Notes: generated by a model from the letters alone, not told the origin. Counted from the stretch's first letter, positions 24,779 through 34,226 are shown. The stretch is DNA of 53,305 nucleotides from Bacteroidota bacterium (GCA_013288685.1 JABDBM010000020.1:1-53305), one strand, 5' to 3'. Program-made: numbers and translations.

Positions 24779-27113
24779 TCTTCTTAACAAACCGCTTGCC
24801 AGTTTTCTTCGGTTCCTTTTCGGCAACGGCGGCCAGGGCTTTGCATTCTTCAAAAGTTAACGACTGCGGGTCCTTATCTTTTGGTATTTTGATGTTTAGC
24901 TTGCCAAATTCAATGTATGGTCCCCAGCGGCCATTAAGCACACGCATAGTTGGGTCTTCGTCAAAGGCCTTAATCAGCTTTTCAGCATCTTTTTTGCGTT
25001 TTTCAACGATGATTTCAACGGCAGCTTCTTCACTCACATCCAATGGGTCAATACCTTTCGGCAACGAATAGAAAGCACTGTTATGTTTAATGTACGGACC
25101 AAATTTGCCTATGGCAACCGTCATTTCCTTATCCTCAAAAAAGCCTACTTTTTTGGGCAGTTTAAATAGTTCCAGCGCCTGCTCAATGGTGATGGTTTCT
25201 ATGCTCTGTCCGGCTCTTAAACTGGCGTACAATGGTTTGTTTTCCTTGTCGTCATCAGTAGGTGTTTCACCAACCTGTACAAACGGACCGTAACGGCCTA
25301 TCCTTACCGACATTTTCTTGCCGCTTTCGGGGTGAAAGCCCAGTTCGCGTTCGCCGGTTGCTTTATCTGCTGTTTGGATGGTGCTTTCTACTTCCTTATG
25401 AAAAGGCGTATAAAAGCCATGGAGCATATCCGTCCATTCGGTCAAGCCCTGCGCAATCTCGTCAAACTGCTTTTCAACGCTGGCGGTAAAGTTAAAATCT
25501 ACAATATCCTTAAAATACTGCACCAAAAAGTCGTTTACTACCGAACCAATATCGGTAGGGAACAGTTTGCCTTTTTCGGCACCGGTATTCTCCGTTTTTT
25601 CTTCTTTAGTAATTTGTTCGCCTTTCAGCGTTAAAACGCGGAACGACCTTTGTCTGCCTTCACGTTCTTCCTTCACTACATATCCGCGGTTCTGAATGGT
25701 GGAGATAGTAGGAGCGTAGGTCGACGGTCGGCCTATGCCCAGCTCTTCCAGTTTTTTCACCAAGCTTGCTTCGGTGTATCTTGCCGGCGGACGCGAAAAG
25801 CGTTCCGTGGCCGATAATTCCTGCAAAACCAGTCGTTGCCCTTTGGTTAATGGCGGCAGCATGGCATTTTCGCCGTCCTGAATGTTGTCGTCCTCTTCGT
25901 CGCTCGATTCGAGGTACACTTTCAGGAAACCGTCGAACTTCATTACCTCACCATTGGCAACCAATTCTTCTTTACGGGTTGATATGCTGATTTTTGCGGT
26001 GGTTTTCTCAAACTGTGCTTCGCTCATTTGCGAGGCAATAGCGCGTTTCCAAATCAACTCGTATAAACGCATCTCGCTGGAGTCGCCTTTAATGGTATGC
26101 TGGTCAAAATACGTCGGCCTTATAGCTTCGTGAGCCTCCTGTGCGCTGGCGTTTTTAGTTTTAAAATTGCGCTGCTGGTGATATTTGTTACCATAAGCCG
26201 ATAAAATTTCCTGTGCGGCAGCATTAATGGCTGTCTCGGATAAGTTCACCGAATCGGTACGCATATAGGTGATATAACCCGCTTCGTACAACTTTTGGGC
26301 AACCTGCATGGTGCGGGATACCGAATAGCCTAATTTACGGCTGGCTTCCTGTTGAAGCGTGGAGGTGGTAAATGGAGCAGCGGGTGACCGTTTGGCCGGG
26401 CGAACGTCCAATGATTTTACATCGAAATCAGCACCGATACAATCGCGTAAAAACTTTTCGGCATCTTCCTGCTTGCTGAAACGCTCGGGAAGCTCGGCTT
26501 TAAATGCTTCTTTTCCCTTACCAAAAATGGCTACAATTTTGAATGCAGCTTCCGATTGAAATTTGTTGACTTCGCGTTCCCTGTCAACAATAAGTCTTAC
26601 TGCAACTGACTGCACACGACCGGCTGAAAGTGACGGTTTTACTTTTTTCCACAATACGGGAGAAAGTTCAAAACCCACCAATCTGTCTAAAACGCGGCGC
26701 GCCTGTTGCGCATTTACCAGGTTGTAGTCAATTTTGCGCGGGGTGTCAATGGCGTGCAGAATGGCCGTTTTTGTGATCTCATGAAAAACAATACGTTTAG
26801 TTTTGGCTTCCTTTAATTCTAAAGTATCAAACAAGTGCCATGATATCGCCTCTCCCTCCCGGTCCTCGTCCGATGCGAGCCATACCATATCTGCGGCTTT
26901 AGCTAATTTCTTTAATTCGCTCACCACCTGCTTTTTATCTGCAGGCACCTCGTATTTTTGAGTGAAGTTATTTTTGATATCGATGGCGTCGTCAGACTTT
27001 ACCAAATCGCGGATATGCCCGTAGCTCGACTTCACGGTGAAGTCGGCGCCGAGGTATCCCTCAATAGTTTTGGCTTTCGCCGGAGATTCTACTATCAGTA
27101 AGTTTTTAGCCAT
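24774..27113 (-). CDS. topA: DNA topoisomerase I
   Basis: A 779-residue type IA topoisomerase. The N-terminal Toprim domain starts 'KNLLIVESPAKAKTIEGYLG' and contains 'LASDEDREGEAISWH'. The active tyrosine is Tyr283 in 'GYITYMRTDSVNLSE'. C-terminal repeats of the Toprim-associated type ('GRYGPFVQVGE', 'GKFGPYIKHN', 'GRWGPYIEFGK') replace the Cys4 zinc fingers of Escherichia coli TopA, and the protein ends in a basic tail (KKTGKRFVKKK). It relaxes negative supercoils by single-strand passage. The length is normal for the Bacteroidota type. No clear promoter was found in the 276 bases upstream. Confidence 0.96.
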   Translation of the reverse strand: MAKNLLIVESPAKAKTIEGYLGADFTVKSSYGHIRDLVKSDDAIDIKNNFTQKYEVPADKKQVVSELKKLAKAADMVWLASDEDREGEAISWHLFDTLELKEAKTKRIVFHEITKTAILHAIDTPRKIDYNLVNAQQARRVLDRLVGFELSPVLWKKVKPSLSAGRVQSVAVRLIVDREREVNKFQSEAAFKIVAIFGKGKEAFKAELPERFSKQEDAEKFLRDCIGADFDVKSLDVRPAKRSPAAPFTTSTLQQEASRKLGYSVSRTMQVAQKLYEAGYITYMRTDSVNLSETAINAAAQEILSAYGNKYHQQRNFKTKNASAQEAHEAIRPTYFDQHTIKGDSSEMRLYELIWKRAIASQMSEAQFEKTTAKISISTRKEELVANGEVMKFDGFLKVYLESSDEEDDNIQDGENAMLPPLTKGQRLVLQELSATERFSRPPARYTEASLVKKLEELGIGRPSTYAPTISTIQNRGYVVKEEREGRQRSFRVLTLKGEQITKEEKTENTGAEKGKLFPTDIGSVVNDFLVQYFKDIVDFNFTASVEKQFDEIAQGLTEWTDMLHGFYTPFHKEVESTIQTADKATGERELGFHPESGKKMSVRIGRYGPFVQVGETPTDDDKENKPLYASLRAGQSIETITIEQALELFKLPKKVGFFEDKEMTVAIGKFGPYIKHNSAFYSLPKGIDPLDVSEEAAVEIIVEKRKKDAEKLIKAFDEDPTMRVLNGRWGPYIEFGKLNIKIPKDKDPQSLTFEECKALAAVAEKEPKKTGKRFVKKK

Positions 27114-27395
27114 CTACGCTTTTATTTTTTGCAAATAAAACATAAAGAATGTGAAAAGCCAATATGTTTTTTGGGAAAAGGTTGGAAAGGGGCGGGCAAA
27201 TAGTGCTTTCAGATACTCTTTTTATTATTCAAACAGAGCAGTTAAACGAGAACAGGGCACCGGCTTTCTATTGAAAATCATATCTAAACAAAAGCTTTTT
27301 GACGGGTTAAAACAGAATAAATAACATCATAGATCGGTGAAAAATAAGTAGTAGCCTAACTTAGGCGATTTAGCGAGTCTTCACTATATTTGTTT

Positions 27396-28268
27396 ATGCC
27401 TAAAAATAAACCGCCTGTTGCCGGAAGATATATTGATCCGTTAGTCGATTTTTCTTTCAAAAAAATATTTGGAAGCGACCCCAATAAAGACTTATTAAAG
27501 GCCTTGTTAAACGAAGTATTTCGAGGCCGTAAATGTATTGTAGATTTGCACTACAATAAAAATGAGCATCCGGGTGATTTAAAGGAAGAGGGTACTGCAA
27601 TTGTCGATTTACTATGTACTGGTGATAAGGGAGAGCGTTTTTTGATAGAAGTTCAGCGTGGAAAGCAGGATAGATTTAAGGAACGAACATTGTTTTATAC
27701 TTCAAGGCTCATTAGCGATCAGGCCCCACGAGGTAAAAGAGCAGAGTGGGGTTATGATATAGACGAGGTTTATTTGGTGGCGATATTGGAAGATTTCGTG
27801 CTTGAAGGTAGTCCAACTGATAAATATCTTCATGATATTTGCTTATGTAACAGAGATACCGGCCAAATTTTTTATGACAAATTAGGATATACTTATATTG
27901 AATTAAGTAAATTTGTAAAGAGAGATACTGAACTGGCGAACGATTTAGATAAGTGGTTGTATTTTTTAAAGAATATGCCCGCTATGGATAGTTTGCCTGC
28001 ATATTTACAAAACCCGATTTTCGAAAAGTTATTTAGCGTTGCTGAATACAGTAATTTAACTAAGGAGGAAAAAGCGATGTACGATAGAAATATGAAATAC
28101 AAGTGGGATAATCAGAATGTGTTTAATACCGCGGTGAAAGAAGCTAGGGAAGGTGGCAAGCACGAGAAAGCTGTTGCTATTGCTAACGAGCTTAAAAAAG
28201 AAGGCTTGGCTTTTGAATTTATATCTAAAGTTACCGGGCTTTCTGTAGAAGAAATAGAGAAATTATAA
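27396..28268 (+). CDS. Rpn-family PD-(D/E)XK nuclease
   Basis: A 290-residue protein of the Rpn/PDDEXK_2 group, often annotated as a putative transposase. It starts 'YIDPLVDFSFKKIFGSDPNK' and has the nuclease core with Asp in 'AIVDLLCTGDKGERFLIEVQ' (D...E-x-Q variant of the catalytic signature) and 'KERTLFYTSRLI'. The C-terminal helix 'GLAFEFISKVTGLSVEEIEKL' is typical. Rpn proteins promote RecA-independent recombination and cut DNA; some are now considered toxins or defence proteins. I take ATG 27396 as the start because an in-frame TTG at 27390 adds only two residues. An unknown gene follows after 35 bases. Confidence 0.85.
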   Translation: MPKNKPPVAGRYIDPLVDFSFKKIFGSDPNKDLLKALLNEVFRGRKCIVDLHYNKNEHPGDLKEEGTAIVDLLCTGDKGERFLIEVQRGKQDRFKERTLFYTSRLISDQAPRGKRAEWGYDIDEVYLVAILEDFVLEGSPTDKYLHDICLCNRDTGQIFYDKLGYTYIELSKFVKRDTELANDLDKWLYFLKNMPAMDSLPAYLQNPIFEKLFSVAEYSNLTKEEKAMYDRNMKYKWDNQNVFNTAVKEAREGGKHEKAVAIANELKKEGLAFEFISKVTGLSVEEIEKL

Positions 28269-28303
28269 TCAGGGAACAATGACCATCGATTTTCGTAACT
28301 GAG

Positions 28304-28708
28304 ATGAAGGTAGAATATCTTGATGACCTCACAGACGGTGGTAAGTTCAAACAGGTTGTTTCCGAGAACCTTATCAGGCTCTATGATTTTGATGAGCACG
28401 AAGCCCTAAAGTTTAAAGATAAGTTACAGGAGACGATTGTACAAAAGCGGGCTCCTTTCGAACTTAGTATCGAGCCATACATAGAAGCAATTAACTGTAG
28501 CTTCATATTCCGTCTTTCGGAAAATGATATTGGTATTTCATCCACAGACAAACAAAGTTTTTACTGCGATTTAACTTTAGACAGTTACATCTGGATGGTT
28601 AGTTTACTGGAACCATTTAGTGATTCAAAAGCTCAAAACGGTTTTCAATGGTTGTACGAGTTAGACAATCCTATCGACTTGTTGTTTTCGCCGGGAGGTA
28701 CCTGGTAA
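28304..28708 (+). CDS. Hypothetical protein after the Rpn nuclease
   Basis: A 134-residue acidic protein with no signal peptide or membrane segment. It has aromatic-rich patches ('SFYCDLTLDSYIWMVSLLEPF' in the middle third, shown in part) and ends FSPGGTW. I recognise no domain. It starts 35 bases after the Rpn gene on the same strand, so it may be co-transcribed and act as its partner, but nothing in the sequence proves that. It is followed by 117 non-coding bases before the convergent mnmA gene. Confidence 0.55.
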   Translation: MKVEYLDDLTDGGKFKQVVSENLIRLYDFDEHEALKFKDKLQETIVQKRAPFELSIEPYIEAINCSFIFRLSENDIGISSTDKQSFYCDLTLDSYIWMVSLLEPFSDSKAQNGFQWLYELDNPIDLLFSPGGTW

Positions 28709-28825
28709 GATTCTTAGGTTAAAATCTGTTCGAAATTTTCGAAACGTGATACGTCTTACTTACCATAGCTCTCTATTTGAACTCTCTATTTGTATTTTGA
28801 TAAATGTTAATCTTTAGCCCAAAAA

Positions 28826-29914
28826 CTACATCAAAAATCCACCACCCAATAAATCATTCCCTTCATAAAACACAGCCGACTGCCCTGGGGCAATACCTGA
28901 TACGTTATGATGAAAATCAACCTTCATGTGGCCGGCCATTTGCTGTATGGTACTTTGGGTACCGGCATCTTTATATCTTATTTTGGTAATGGCTTCAATT
29001 GGCTCGTTAATGCTTTCGTATTTTACCAGGTTAAGGTTTTTTACCCAGGCCTGCTTGCGTTCCAGTTCATCAACGGTGCCTAAAACAACGGTATTGGTTT
29101 CGGGCTGAATATTAGTTACAAACATTGGCTGACCTAAAGCAATACCCAAACCTTTACGCTGACCGATGGTGTAAAAAGGATAGCCCTGGTGTTTGCCCAC
29201 TACGGTGCCGTCTGTAAGCACAAAATTGCCCCCGGCTACCCTTTGTTCCAAATCTTCTACTTTGTGTCTTAAAAAGGCCCTGTAGTCGTTATCGGGTACA
29301 AAGCATATTTCGTAGCTTTCGCTTTTACCCGCAAGTTCCAACTGCCCCATATCTAAGGCCATTTGCCTGATCTCGGGTTTGGAAAAACTGCCTAATGGAA
29401 ATTTAGTGCGCGCCAGGTTTTGTTGCGATACGCCCCAAAGCACGTACGACTGATCTTTATTTTCGTCTTTACCTTTTGATATTACATACCGCCCGCTATC
29501 CTGTAAGCGGATATTGGCATAGTGCCCGGTGGCAATAAATTCGCAATCCAGTTTATCGGCGCGTTTTAATAATGCTTCCCATTTAATGTGGGTATTGCAT
29601 AAAACACAGGGGTTTGGGGTGCGACCGGCCAGGTATTCATCAACAAAATTATCAATTACAAAATCACCGAACTCGTTGCGGATATCAAGGATATAATGCG
29701 GAAAGCCATAACCCACAGCTAATGCGCGGGCATCGTTAATACTATCCAAACTGCAGCAGCCGGTTTCCTTCGAGCTTCCGCCTGATGAGGCGTAATCCCA
29801 GGTTTTCATGGTGAGGCCGATCACTTCATAGCCCTGCTCGTGTAGCATAACTGCTGCTACCGAACTATCAACACCGCCGCTCATGGCTACCAATATCCTA
29901 CCGTGCTTACTCAT
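28826..29914 (-). CDS. mnmA: tRNA-specific 2-thiouridylase
   Basis: A 362-residue ATP-dependent enzyme that adds sulfur to U34 of Lys, Glu and Gln tRNAs. The PP-loop is 'ILVAMSGGVDSSVAAVML' (6-23). The catalytic Cys pair is in 'TPNPCVLCNTHIKW' and 'SYEICFVPDNDYR', and the C-terminal barrel contains 'GQRKGLGIALGQP'. All key residues are present and the length is normal. It is cytoplasmic. It is monocistronic on the minus strand, with a likely -7 box 18 bases upstream of the start. Confidence 0.96.
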   Translation of the reverse strand: MSKHGRILVAMSGGVDSSVAAVMLHEQGYEVIGLTMKTWDYASSGGSSKETGCCSLDSINDARALAVGYGFPHYILDIRNEFGDFVIDNFVDEYLAGRTPNPCVLCNTHIKWEALLKRADKLDCEFIATGHYANIRLQDSGRYVISKGKDENKDQSYVLWGVSQQNLARTKFPLGSFSKPEIRQMALDMGQLELAGKSESYEICFVPDNDYRAFLRHKVEDLEQRVAGGNFVLTDGTVVGKHQGYPFYTIGQRKGLGIALGQPMFVTNIQPETNTVVLGTVDELERKQAWVKNLNLVKYESINEPIEAITKIRYKDAGTQSTIQQMAGHMKVDFHHNVSGIAPGQSAVFYEGNDLLGGGFLM

Positions 29915-29931
29915 AATGCTGCAAAAGTACT

Positions 29932-29939
29932 AATTGTTA
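29932..29939 (-). promoter_or_regulatory. Likely -7 box of mnmA
   Basis: On the minus strand this reads TACTTTTG, a match to TAnnTTTG, placed 18 bases before the mnmA ATG. The -33 element is weak or absent, so this is only a probable promoter. Confidence 0.35.
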
Positions 29940-30010
29940 ATGTGATGGTTAAGTGTTTCGCTAATTTTGACTGTTAGGTGATTTGAAAATTGCCTGTTAT
30001 TTTCCTTTTT

Positions 30011-30158
30011 ACCACAAAGATCACAAAGAGAGGAACACAAAGGACACGGAGTTTTTTATTTTTATTTGCGATTTACCATAAAGAGAGGAACACAAAGGAC
30101 ACCGAGTTTTTTATTTCTGCTTTGTGACCTTTGTGAAAATCTTCGTGTTCTTTGTGGT
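30011..30158. repeat. Composite direct and inverted repeat (ACCACAAAG type)
   Basis: A 37-base unit starting AAAGAGAGGAACACAAAGGA occurs at 30025-30061 and again at 30080-30116 with one mismatch. The whole is closed by an inverted pair, ACCACAAAGA (30011-30020) and TCTTTGTGGT (30149-30158). It fills most of the gap between mnmA and the DUF2459 gene. Elements built on ACCACAAAG and CTTTGTGGT are frequent between Bacteroidota genes. Confidence 0.82.
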
Positions 30159-30169
30159 TAATTATCAAA

Positions 30170-30859
30170 TTAATGCTCCCTGTATTGCCGAAAGATTCCG
30201 CTATCAAACGGTGTCCACAAACAGGCTTTTTGTCCGCAGGCTTTCAGGGCGTTGTTGGCCCAGGTATTACAGGTGTAAAACAGGTTATAACGTCCTTTGG
30301 CCTCGTAAAAGGCATCATCATTATTGTAATTGGCATTGGTTTTTATGTTGATGACGTGGCCTGTGCTGTCTGTTTTAAAAGATGACCTTACGTAGTTTAC
30401 CAGCCTGGCGTACTGATCATTATTGATCATTATCTTTTTGCATGATTCACTTTCAGATAAGCTTTTGTAAAATGTAGCGTGAATTGCGGATGTACTCAGC
30501 GCAAACGCAGCTTTAAAAGCTACGCTAAATTTAAGCTGAGCCCAGGTGGGGGTGTTTAAATAAAAGCCTTTGTCGCCCCAGCCCATGGCTGCGTATTGGG
30601 CGCTGGTATCCTTACTGATTGTATTTTGAAATTTAACCATCGTGCTCCAATCAATTAATTGATTTTTTACAGGTAGCACTATATCGGTATGCACACCATT
30701 GGTTAAAATGTAAATAGCAATATTTGCAGGCTGGGTGGAGGGTTCTTTGGCCACAGATATACGTGGCAACAACCATGCGGATAAAGCGTACAGTGCAATA
30801 AACACTATAAAGCCTATAACTATCCGAAAAATAATTTTGAATATCTTTTTAAAAATCAT
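30170..30859 (-). CDS. DUF2459 (TIGR02117-type) membrane-anchored protein
   Basis: I take ATG 30859 as the start: it gives a 229-residue protein whose first 30 residues form a membrane segment or signal peptide (IFRIVIGFIVFIALYALSAW). The longer frame to 30925 only adds a polar stretch. The body matches DUF2459: 'NGVHTDIVLPVKNQLIDW', 'MGWGDKGFYLNTPTWAQL', 'SAIHATFY' and 'NLFYTCNTWANNALKACG'. The conserved His, Asp and Cys suggest a cysteine-peptidase-like fold facing the periplasm, but the function is unknown. It stands alone between a repeat and a long non-coding region. Confidence 0.8.
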   Translation of the reverse strand: MIFKKIFKIIFRIVIGFIVFIALYALSAWLLPRISVAKEPSTQPANIAIYILTNGVHTDIVLPVKNQLIDWSTMVKFQNTISKDTSAQYAAMGWGDKGFYLNTPTWAQLKFSVAFKAAFALSTSAIHATFYKSLSESESCKKIMINNDQYARLVNYVRSSFKTDSTGHVINIKTNANYNNDDAFYEAKGRYNLFYTCNTWANNALKACGQKACLWTPFDSGIFRQYREH

Positions 30860-31416
30860 TGGTTTAATGCGAGCATTAGGTTTGTAAATATAATTAATAA
30901 AATGGCACCGGGGAAAGAGACACAATCGCAGATCGGCTAAACAGGGCTGGCCATAAGAAAATTTATACGCAGTACAGCCATTGGTAATTATTATTGTGTT
31001 TAACTTTTAGTTAAATAAACTTGTTTGTCAGGTGATTGTGAAGTTTATTTAATATTTTTGTTTGTGCTATGGGTGTCCTTACACCTCTATTGAGGAAGCT
31101 GTGTTTAAGATATTGACTGCTAAACCCGCTCTCCCAAAGTTGTGACTTTTTGCTTTGTTTGAAGGATTTGCTGTAAAATTAGAGTGCACTTCTGACAACC
31201 TGCTGCAAAAACAATTAATTTATCAAAATAGCCCAAAAAAAGCAGAAAAACGCTTCTTTAATCGCCTCATTACCAGATTTTACAACTATTAAGCAATATT
31301 TAAAAAGCAATATATTAACCTGTTTTTTGCCAAATTTTTATATAATAATTGTCGGATTGACTTTTATAAAATAATCGTATCCATTTATTGAAAAAATCAT
31401 AAAAATGCAACGCGAT
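30860..31416. other. Non-coding region, AT-rich, function unknown
   Basis: No convincing gene lies in these 557 bases. A small hairpin, GGTGT-CCTT-ACACC (31072-31085), and a second stem, GTTTA/TAAAC (31103-31107 and 31121-31125), lie in the less AT-rich part (about 31060-31210). TATTTTTG near 31053 could be a -7 box for a plus-strand transcript, without a good -33. The rest is AT-rich. It may hold a small RNA, but I could match it to no known family. Confidence 0.35.
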
Positions 31417-31447
31417 TTTGTAACGTTACTTTTACAAATTAAATTTG
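31417..31447 (+). promoter_or_regulatory. Consensus Bacteroidota promoter for 30-aa gene
   Basis: TTTG at 31417-31420 is followed by exactly 19 bases and then TAAATTTG (31440-31447), a full match to the -33 TTTG / -7 TAnnTTTG consensus. Transcription should start near 31454, leaving a leader of about 16 bases before the ATG at 31470. Confidence 0.75.
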
Positions 31448-31469
31448 TTTACCCTAATTAATAAATTAA

Positions 31470-31562
31470 ATGAGTACCAATTTAACGCTGGAACAAAAAT
31501 TACAATATGTAATTTTAGCCGTGATCTGTGTTGTTGCAGTAATTAATTACATTGTTAAGTAA
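31470..31562 (+). CDS. 30-residue single-pass membrane peptide
   Basis: A 30-codon frame from ATG 31470 to TAA 31560-31562. The peptide has a polar N-terminal part (MSTNLTLEQKLQ), a hydrophobic helix of about 16 residues (YVILAVICVVAVINYI) and a final VK. A single membrane span with a charged end is typical of bacterial regulatory micropeptides. The evidence that it is real is its setting: a consensus promoter ends 22 bases upstream and a terminator begins 22 bases downstream, so it forms a complete transcription unit. Function unknown; perhaps a subunit or modulator of a membrane complex. Confidence 0.65.
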   Translation: MSTNLTLEQKLQYVILAVICVVAVINYIVK

Positions 31563-31583
31563 TTAACTACTAAGAATGTTCAA

Positions 31584-31620
31584 AAAAGGCGTCGCGATAT
31601 CAATCGGGACGCCTTTTCTT
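31584..31620. terminator. Bidirectional terminator after the 30-aa gene and proA
   Basis: AAAAGGCGTC (31584-31593) pairs with GACGCCTTTT (31608-31617); inside it CGAT (31595-31598) pairs with ATCG (31603-31606). T-rich and A-rich flanks let it work for the 30-residue gene on the plus strand and for proA on the minus strand. Confidence 0.85.
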
Positions 31621-31641
31621 TTAGTCTTAATTTAATTTCCT

Positions 31642-32886
31642 TTATGGGCGGATTTGTCCGTTCCCTTTAACAATCCACTTATAACTGGTTAGCTCTTCTA
31701 AACCCATGGGGCCACGGGCATGCAGTTTTTGGGTGCTGATACCAATTTCGGCCCCGAGACCAAACTGGGCGCCATCCGTAAAGGCTGTAGAAGCATTTAC
31801 ATAAACAGCAGCAGCATCAACAGTATTTAAAAAAGTGGCTATATTTCCGGCGTCTTCGGATATGATGGCCTCACTGTGTTTGGAGCTAAAATTGGCAATA
31901 TGCTCAAGAGCTGCTTCAAAACTATCCACCGTTTTAATGGCTAATTTCATGGCCAAAAACTCGGTGCCGAAATGTTCGGGTTTGGCCTTGTTTAATAAGT
32001 TGATGGGGTAGTGGCCGTCAATCATCGCAAAAGCCTGTTCGTCGGCAAATAGTTCAGTATAGGTGCTGATTAATGGTTTTAACAGGGCCGGTAAATCGGT
32101 TAATCGCTCCTGGTGAATAATCAAACAATCAAGCGCATTGCATACGCTTACCCGGCGGCTTTTTGCATTAAAGACAATGGCACTCCCTTTTTGCAAATCA
32201 CCCGATTTATCAAAAAAAGTATGTACAATGCCCGCACCGGTTTCTATTACCGGCACCTTGCTGTTATTGCGCACATGATTAATAAGCGACTGGCTGCCGC
32301 GTGGAATCAATACGTCAACATAACCTACGGCGTTTAACAGGGCATCGGTGGCTTCGCGCTCAGCGGGTAGCAGGGTAGCTACATTTACATCAATGCCATG
32401 TTTTGATAAAACCTGGTGAATAAGGGATATAATGGCTTTGTTTGAAAACTCCGCATCGCTGCCGCCTTTTAAAATGCAAACGTTACCAGTTTTAAAACAA
32501 AGGGAAAATACATCGAAAGTTACATTGGGCCGTGCTTCGTAAATTACCCCTACCACACCCAGCGGTACCGACACTTTTGAAATATAGAGCCCATTAGGCA
32601 TTATTTTTTCGGAAAGGACTCTACCCAGCGGGCTGTTTAACGCGGCAATATTGTTAATCTCTTCGGCTATGCCAACAATACGGGGAGCGGTTAACTTTAA
32701 CCGGTCGTATTTAGGATCGTCGGGGTCCATGCGGTCCAGGTCCTTTTTATTTTCCTGAATCAGGTAGCCGGCCTGGCTAATGGCTTCTTTGGCCAAATCG
32801 TGCAAAACCATATTGATGGTATCCAAATCGATACGCTTCCGGCCTGCTATGCGGGCATTTTCAAAATATTCAATATAGCTTAACAT
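31642..32886 (-). CDS. proA: Gamma-glutamyl phosphate reductase
   Basis: A 414-residue aldehyde-dehydrogenase-fold enzyme that reduces gamma-glutamyl phosphate with NADPH, the second step of proline synthesis. Visible motifs are '[17 protein letters not shown]', '[18 protein letters not shown]', the catalytic Cys region '[15 protein letters not shown]', and the C-terminal '[17 protein letters not shown]'. Length and motifs are normal. It overlaps the 3' end of proB by 7 bases, so the two are translated from one message. Confidence 0.96.
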   Translation of the reverse strand: MLSYIEYFENARIAGRKRIDLDTINMVLHDLAKEAISQAGYLIQENKKDLDRMDPDDPKYDRLKLTAPRIVGIAEEINNIAALNSPLGRVLSEKIMPNGLYISKVSVPLGVVGVIYEARPNVTFDVFSLCFKTGNVCILKGGSDAEFSNKAIISLIHQVLSKHGIDVNVATLLPAEREATDALLNAVGYVDVLIPRGSQSLINHVRNNSKVPVIETGAGIVHTFFDKSGDLQKGSAIVFNAKSRRVSVCNALDCLIIHQERLTDLPALLKPLISTYTELFADEQAFAMIDGHYPINLLNKAKPEHFGTEFLAMKLAIKTVDSFEAALEHIANFSSKHSEAIISEDAGNIATFLNTVDAAAVYVNASTAFTDGAQFGLGAEIGISTQKLHARGPMGLEELTSYKWIVKGNGQIRP

Positions 32887-33959
32887 TCCAGGTATAGATA
32901 ATCATAGTGAATTAATGCCTTTTGATTTTTTTGCCCCATCATTTCAGCGGCTTTGTCCGATCCATATTCGGCTATACCCAAACCGATATGTTTATTATTT
33001 TCGTCGACCAACTTAATGATCTCTCCTTTTTTAAAGTCAGATAGAATATTAATAACCCCCACCGGCAACAGGCTTGATGCCTTGGCCGATGTAAGCGCAA
33101 TAACCGCGCCTTCATTTACCTGTACTATCCCCTTGGCATAATTTCCTGCGTGAGCAATCCATTTCTTTTTGCCGGATGCCGATTTATTAGGGATAAAATA
33201 GGTATGCGGCGTTACATTATCCAAAACATCAAGCAAAATATTTTCCCTGGTGCCATTGGCAATGTGCACGGCAATGCCCAATTGGGCAATCTTTTGCGCC
33301 ATGGTCGATTTGGTGATCATTCCCCCGCGCCCAAACTGCGAACGCCCTGTACTTACAAAAGTTGAAAAATCGAGGGCTTTGCCGTTTACCTGCTCAATTA
33401 CTTTTGTCCCCTCATCGGCCGGATTGCCGTCGTATATGCCGTCAACATTGGTTAGCACAATCAGCGCATTAGCGTTTAGCATGGAGGCGATGAGGCCGGC
33501 CAGTTCGTCGTTATCGGTGAACATTAGTTCGGTAACTGATACTACATCGTTTTCATTAACCACCGGTATAACATGGTGCTGCAATAATATTTTAAGGCAG
33601 TTTTTCATGTTGAGGTAATGGAGCCGGTCGCGGAAATCTTCTTTTGTTACCAGTACCTGCGAGCAAAGAATGTTATATTTTTCAAACTCGTGTGCGTAGG
33701 TATTGATCAGTTTTACTTGCCCGATGGAAGCAAATAGCTGGCGGGTGGCAATAGAATCGTACTTTTCGGAAATGGAGATCAGGCTGCGGCCCGAAGCTAC
33801 AGCGCCCGATGACACCAGGATAACTTCCTTGCCTTGTTTTTTTATTTTGGCAATTTGGTCAACCAGGTGGGTAATACGGTTCAAGTCGGGCAAACCATCT
33901 TTTTGGGTCAGCACGTTCGAGCCGATTTTTATAATAATACGTTGGTAATTGTAGGCCAT
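32880..33959 (-). CDS. proB: Glutamate 5-kinase
   Basis: Glutamate 5-kinase makes gamma-glutamyl phosphate from glutamate and ATP, the first step of proline synthesis. I take ATG 33959 ([18 protein letters not shown]), seven codons inside the longer frame, because the kinase fold begins there; it gives 359 residues. The amino-acid kinase domain (about 1-245) has '[11 protein letters not shown]', 'VVNENDVVS' and '[13 protein letters not shown]'. A C-terminal PUA domain follows, with '[16 protein letters not shown]'. First gene of the proB-proA operon. No proC is present in the window. Confidence 0.95.
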   Translation of the reverse strand: MAYNYQRIIIKIGSNVLTQKDGLPDLNRITHLVDQIAKIKKQGKEVILVSSGAVASGRSLISISEKYDSIATRQLFASIGQVKLINTYAHEFEKYNILCSQVLVTKEDFRDRLHYLNMKNCLKILLQHHVIPVVNENDVVSVTELMFTDNDELAGLIASMLNANALIVLTNVDGIYDGNPADEGTKVIEQVNGKALDFSTFVSTGRSQFGRGGMITKSTMAQKIAQLGIAVHIANGTRENILLDVLDNVTPHTYFIPNKSASGKKKWIAHAGNYAKGIVQVNEGAVIALTSAKASSLLPVGVINILSDFKKGEIIKLVDENNKHIGLGIAEYGSDKAAEMMGQKNQKALIHYDYLYLEC

Positions 33960-34155
33960 TTTATTGGATAATCGGTGCAATATACGTTGAAATGGGGCAA
34001 AAGTTGTGGTTTTTAAATATATTTAAGAAGTAATTGGTGATTTTTGACGGGAGTTTGGTGTTAATTGGCTTTGTTTTGCGTGTAAATAACGATAAAGTGG
34101 CCCTATATTGAAGCTTTTTGGCGGAAAATACATGGACAGACGACTATTTATATTG

Positions 34156-34184
34156 TTGTGAGGATCATTTCTATTTTACTTTTG
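34156..34184 (+). promoter_or_regulatory. Promoter for the YwqK/TonB-domain gene pair
   Basis: TTG (34156-34158) is followed after 18 bases by TACTTTTG (34177-34184), a TAnnTTTG match. Transcription would start near 34191, 36 bases before the ATG at 34227. The GGAGG at 34184-34188 overlaps this box and so is probably not in the message. Confidence 0.5.
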
Positions 34185-34226
34185 GAGGACTAAATAAATG
34201 TTTTATCTTCATGGCCGATTATTTAT

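Noticed and set aside
27385..27392. TATATTTG just before the Rpn gene as its promoter
   Set aside because: Transcription would start at or after the ATG (27396), and no -33 element is present at the right distance.
27396..28268. Calling the Rpn gene an active transposase of an insertion sequence
   Set aside because: No terminal inverted repeats or target duplication were seen around it.
31071..31210. Signal-recognition-particle RNA or 6S RNA in the gap before the 30-residue gene
   Set aside because: The GGAAGC-like words lack the conserved SRP apical loop context, and no closed 6S-type stem could be drawn by eye.
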